From Amorphochlora amoebiformis (taxonomy: Eukaryota > Cercozoa > Chlorarachniophyceae): DNA of 64,000 bases. The notes below the pieces were generated by a model that saw only the letters and a program-made list of their open reading frames with translations, had not been told where the DNA came from and ran no database searches. Location of the stretch: the NCBI GenBank assembly GCA_054601695.1, contig BAAHQB010000164.1, positions 365,305 to 429,304 on the forward strand, given 5' to 3'. Positions 26,604-64,000 of the stretch are shown piece after piece. A program made the translations under genes and the position numbers. Each line of letters starts with the position of its first letter. Within the stretch, counting starts at the first letter, position 1.

Positions 26604-27390
26604 GAGAGAGAGAGAGAGAGAAGAGAGAGAAAGAAAGAGGATAGATAGATAGATAGATAGACAGAGAGAGAGAGATGGAGAAAGAGAGACGTAGAGGATT
26701 TGGGTGACGAGATTGGGAGAATATCGCCTTGAGCTAGGGCCTTCTTGTCACCGCTGCCTACCACGGCGGAGTCATCGTTGAAGAACAAATCGGACATGCT
26801 GATACGCAGACGGTTGGTGTTCTCATGCTTGAGACGCGCCGCTAACCCCGCGACAGCCTCCATGCTCTCCTCCACTGCCTCATCCGACACGTAGGAGATG
26901 AGAGCCGAGGTGGTGGCTTTGAAACCCCAGGTCATGCGCCGGACGATCGCCGTGCACGCCCACTCTCGGAGCTGAGTGAGGTGGCGCATCATCGACCTGT
27001 AGACGGGCGTGACGATGGGCCAGAGAATGCTTTTGGTCGCTTGCGAGCGAAATTTTTTTGACGCAAGGCCGATATAGGTAAGGAACTTGACGGTATCGTA
27101 TAATGGGATCCTAACAGGAGGTGGAGAGAACGCAAATATATTAAGGTGCATGTTTCAGCGAGACCCAAGTGCATCCCGATGGTAAAAACAAGGAACAAAT
27201 GGCAGAAATCACATCGTTACCAGCTGAAAGTTGTGTCGAAAATAGGTTCGACCATCTGTAGCACCGCAATGACCACCCAAAACTGTAGCAATCCGGCCAC
27301 TCTCTCGTCACTCTTTGCCTCCAAAGCCTTAAATGACTCGTAAGCCCCCAACATCACAGCTGCAGCCAGAATCAAATCGCTGATTATCAT
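26116..27390 (-). CDS. REEP: REEP1-4-like ER-shaping protein (TB2/DP1/HVA22 family), 301 aa
   Basis: Exons 27390-27221, 27110-26709 and 26449-26116 join in phase to 906 nt. The N-terminus is the family hairpin: [20 protein letters not shown], then [20 protein letters not shown] and [17 protein letters not shown]. It resembles the animal REEP1-4 layout, where the first membrane segment leads directly into the YPAY..YKA block. A later [14 protein letters not shown] resembles the RLRSFSMHDL segment of REEP1-4 proteins, which favours this subgroup over REEP5/Yop1. The tail (exon 3) is hydrophilic and ends in a basic stretch (SRRRIRM) that could touch microtubules. The proposed role is curvature of tubular ER. 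The start at 27390 is the first in-frame ATG. Exon 3 is supported mainly by phase and a 110-codon open frame. Confidence 0.85.
26450..26708 (-). repeat. AT and GA repeat tract inside REEP intron 2
   Basis: The intron contains (AT)n at 26513-26599, a GAGA tract with GATA repeats to about 26690, and short unique edges carrying the donor GTCACC and acceptor AAATAAAAG. Confidence 0.8.
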
Positions 27391-27656
27391 ACAAAATAAG
27401 AGTCTATGAATCGACCTGGTACGAATTCGGCGTGGATAGGGTTCAAAGGGCGAATTACGAGGCTCTCATCTCGCGATCCGTTGACCCCACGCCCTTTCGG
27501 GTGACACGTGGCCCCAATATGCACTGGTAAACTCCTACCGGTAGTAACGGGATAGTAACGGGTATTATTAAAACTCATATATCCAAAGACATATATCCTG
27601 ATATCTCATATCGATAAGCCGCTGCAGGTGGCGTTACCATCACAACAAAAGGCGTC
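27391..27656. promoter_or_regulatory. Shared divergent promoter, REEP-like and RIIa-like genes
   Basis: 266 bp separate the two ATG codons (27390 minus, 27657 plus). The region lacks microsatellite and has moderate GC in its left part (GACACGTGGCC E-box-like motif near 27510). It also has the imperfect repeat CGGTAGTAACGGGATAGTAACGGGT near 27539-27563. Both genes must start transcription here, so a bidirectional promoter is inferred. Confidence 0.55.
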
Positions 27657-28659
<1,003 letters not shown>

Positions 28660-28925
28660 TGTCGTGGTACTGTCCGTCTACGTAAGTTTAAACATTATCG
28701 CTGGCACGTGACTTTAGAATCATTGTTAGAATTGAGATTATAACAATATCTTATTCATTGTTCGAGAATCATTGGTAGAATTGAGATTATAACAATATCT
28801 TAATATTCATTGTTAGAATTGAGATTATAACAATATCTTATTTCAAAAGAGTGTGACATGTAATATATATTTGAAGTGAAAGTATAAAAGATATAGTATA
28901 GTATAATCATATATAAATATAATAC

Positions 28926-28991
<66 letters not shown>

Positions 28992-29855
28992 TATAGTATA
29001 TAACGTATATAATATTTGTTAATATAATATCATGAATCAGGATGATATACTAGATATATCATAAATATCGTCGGCTTAGATAGATATATATATATCTATC
29101 TATCTAGATCTATATATACTAGTACATAATATATATATATATATGTGCATATGTGTGTATGTAACATTCTAGTTATGCACATATGCAACACCCTAGTTAG
29201 TATATCCAGTATATGTATAGCTGTAATTTCCACGACAATCTACGTATATATTTAGTATTATTTTCTGATATACGTACAATATACATAGTACTCGGTAAGA
29301 GAAGTGTCTAGCTATGATATAAAGTAAATTATACTATATGCTATATCTAGTACTAGTTGTATATACAAACAGTATCGCCGCGGATGTACAGTCTATAATC
29401 TAGATATATAATTATTAATATCTACACTCTAGCGCTATCATTTTACTCTTTTCCAGATTTTAATTAAAAGATTTTGTCCAGCCGAAGTTTAAAGTTCTTA
29501 ATTTTTTGGGGAATTATTTCTGAAGAAATTGCCTAAAATAGTATTTCTAGATTATCTAGTTATAGCGAGTGGGTTTGTTTTCTCGATTTTGAAATTCTGC
29601 TAATTATAACTTACTTGCTCTATAATTAGAATCTACATTTAGAGCTCTATAATTAGAATCTAGATAATGTTTATTTTTACCTAATTTTAGCTAATAATAA
29701 GGTCACGTGTCAAGACCAGTACCGCCCTGCTGACTGAGTCACATACTAGAAATAGACTAATTCAAATGCATTTTTGACATCTGTAAATTTGGAAATTACA
29801 GATATCTAGATATCTAGATATCTAGATATCTGGCATGGTACACGTGGCTTTAGAG
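28660..29855. other. Convergent intergenic spacer with 31-bp repeats and CTAG-rich sequence
   Basis: At 28720-28845 a unit containing TTAGAATTGAGATTATAACA followed by ATATCTTA is repeated three times. (AT)n at 28932-28990 follows. CTAG and TCTAGA motifs are dense at 29040-29420, and AGATATCTAGATATCTAGAT-type palindromes lie at 29801-29832. AATCTAGA/CTATAATTAGAATCTA is duplicated at 29620-29665. No coding exon is seen. Confidence 0.7.
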
Positions 29856-49371
<19,516 letters not shown>

Positions 49372-49537
49372 ACAAAGTTGAAATCTAGCCGGAAGACGTC
49401 CTAACCACGTTATGCGACCCGCGTGGAATCACGGGTGGGCAGCCATTCAAATACTTTTGAAAAAATTGCAGCCGATAAATTAAAGAAAGAAAAGGTCGGC
49501 TGCCGACAAATTAAGAAAGAAAAGGTCGGCTGACACG
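49372..49537. promoter_or_regulatory. Shared divergent promoter with a 31-bp direct repeat
   Basis: 166 bp separate the EGF-gene ATG (49371, minus) from the 149-aa gene ATG (49538, plus). A direct repeat (AAGAAAGAAAAGGTCGGCTG within each copy) spans 49472-49502 and 49503-49532. It lies immediately upstream of the plus-strand start. It may bind a regulator of one or both genes. Confidence 0.55.
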
Positions 49538-52061
<2,524 letters not shown>

Positions 52062-52842
52062 GCCTATTTATCCTGGGATATATTGATGTACATGCATACA
52101 CATATGCATGTGTGCATACATAGCTATGAACCTTCATGACTCATGAGGCGTCGTAGTCACTGATCGATCATCACAGCGGCATGCATCCGATATAGTGAAT
52201 TAGTCGGCATGCATGCATGCCGTCTAGTGCACGTGGATGCATATGGCATCATTCTGCATGCCGATATTCTGCATGCCAATCCGTTGAACACGATCATGGA
52301 TCTAATTAACAATTGATTGAAATTGATGATGCATAACCTAGATAACTCTAGTAACTAGATAAGTGTATACGTATAATTACCAAGAATTATAAGGAGTTAT
52401 AAATGACCCGAGTATTTCCAAGTTTTTACAATTACATTATAAGCAAAACGTAAACTAGTACTATATATAGAACTAGATCTAGTAGATTATACCGGTGTGT
52501 ATATTATCTGGTTATTACTTGTAGTACTAGTAGTACTAGCTTTACTAAGTTACGTAGCTGTACAGTCATATCTAGATATATCTAGTATATATCATAGCAC
52601 ATATAACTTAATACTATCATTTTTGCATCATTGCATGTCCTATGCCTAGTATGCTAAGTTGTAACTAACTAGTTGAAATTGTTAATACTCCTTACCAAAG
52701 TTTTTATAGAGCCTAGCTAGCATTTATATTCTAGATATTAATTATACACATATATATACATAATCTAGATTATATATATATATATATATAATATATGTAC
52801 TAGGATGATGCTACTATATATACATATATATATATATATGTG

Positions 52843-52883
<41 letters not shown>

Positions 52884-53027
52884 CATGTACAATACATGTA
52901 TATGTTCTTATACATCTAGATACACTTATTAGTTCGGTACATATTTTATTGTACACAGACTAATGCACCAAAATTAGTCAAGAGAGAATCGTGATTTTTT
53001 TTTAAGTTTCCACAGCCGCAGGGTTGT
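52062..53027. other. Convergent intergenic spacer, very CTAG-rich
   Basis: Between the 149-aa gene stop and the alpha-tubulin stop. I count 17 CTAG tetramers between 52330 and 52815. 52140-52290 has repeated GCATGC/ATGCATG palindromes. (AT)n follows at 52840-52880. No coding exon is seen. Confidence 0.8.
52945..52950 (-). terminator. Poly(A) signal AATAAA of alpha-tubulin
   Basis: Minus-strand AATAAA 78 nt after the alpha-tubulin stop codon, at a typical distance for a eukaryotic polyadenylation signal. Confidence 0.65.
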
Positions 53028-54501
<1,474 letters not shown>

Positions 54502-54729
54502 TGTACTTGGTTGAAAACTTCGAGAGAGTGGCTAGAAAGCTGGGAGGCAAAACGAGCGCGCTGTGATGGGCGGCGGGTTGGGTTTTGATGGGATCAGGAT
54601 CGGGGGATCGAACAACTGTGAAACGGCTAGCCGAAAAAATCGAAACGAAGTTTACGATTAATTTAATTTCTCGTCGTGCGACAAATTCACGTCGGAATTC
54701 AGGTGACTAGCTCTCCTGGGCCGGAGGCC
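54502..54729. promoter_or_regulatory. Shared divergent promoter, alpha-tubulin and glycosyltransferase
   Basis: 228 bp between the two ATG codons, without microsatellite. It contains GATGGGCGGCGGGTTGGG near 54564 (GC-box-like) and CGAAAAAATCGAAACGAAG near 54632. The plus-strand frame is also open from ATG 54676, so the transcribed part on that side is uncertain. Confidence 0.55.
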
Positions 54730-63837
<9,108 letters not shown>

Positions 63838-63900
63838 AAATATAAATATATATAGAGAAAGACGTATATCTGCAATCTGTTTATATAATATATATATGTA

Positions 63901-63948
<48 letters not shown>

Positions 63949-64000
63949 AATATATGTATGTATATATAGAGAGAGAGAGTTTATATAATGTGTAAACGGT
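63838..64000. other. 3' flank of the glycosyltransferase gene
   Basis: Short AT-rich sequence with (AT)n and a GAGAGAGAGAG run to the window edge. No poly(A) signal is clear and no exon is seen. Confidence 0.6.

Overview
The window is nuclear DNA from an intron-rich eukaryote. The evidence is many short exons with GT-AG introns, alpha-tubulin, importin-5, a REEP-type ER protein, a Golgi-type glycosyltransferase and (TTAGGG)n telomere-type repeats. An RIIa-fold micro-protein hints at a flagellated or ciliated cell, but I cannot name the lineage. Most bases are (AT)n microsatellite, with long GA/CT tracts and minisatellites. Real exons stand out as islands of higher GC. I rebuilt the genes below by joining exons whose splice sites, reading frame and phase agree from end to end. 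These models are inference from sequence alone.

Layout, left to right: (1) 4-8580, plus strand: 3' two thirds of an importin-5/Kap121 gene in 23 exons. (2) 9658-15250, minus: a 171-aa degenerate Ras/Rab-fold protein in 7 exons with a 1.1-kb minisatellite in one intron. (3) 15251-17692: possible exons of an unresolved plus-strand gene, then a satellite and telomere-type repeats. (4) 17693-18925, minus: intronless 410-aa protein with basic SP-rich repeats followed by a GTPase-like domain. (5) 21456-24112: a DDE transposase gene and a divergent accessory ORF, probably one DNA transposon. (6) 26116-27390, minus: REEP1-4-like gene, divergent from (7) 27657-28659, plus: a 70-aa RIIa/DPY30-like protein. 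(8) 29856-49371, minus: a secreted EGF-repeat protein of 811 aa in 29 exons. (9) 49538-52061, plus: a 149-aa unrecognised protein in 7 exons. (10) 53028-54501, minus: alpha-tubulin. (11) 54730-63837, plus: a 351-aa type II membrane glycosyltransferase (GT34-like) in 13 exons.

The genes mostly alternate in orientation. Divergent starts are 166-266 bp apart and probably share promoters. Convergent 3' ends are separated by about 1-2 kb of AT-rich sequence unusually dense in CTAG. There is no single pathway, though REEP, tubulin, the GTPase-like proteins and the glycosyltransferase all belong to endomembrane or cytoskeletal biology.

The most unusual structure is in the introns. Many run almost entirely as (AT)n from a GTATAT donor to an ATATAG acceptor. 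Eleven exons of the EGF and glycosyltransferase genes are accompanied by truncated copies of their own exon-intron junctions, scattered through the adjoining AT tracts. Telomere-type repeats inside genes always read CCCTAA on the sense strand and three times lie directly at a splice site, where they offer repeated CTAAC branch-point-like motifs.
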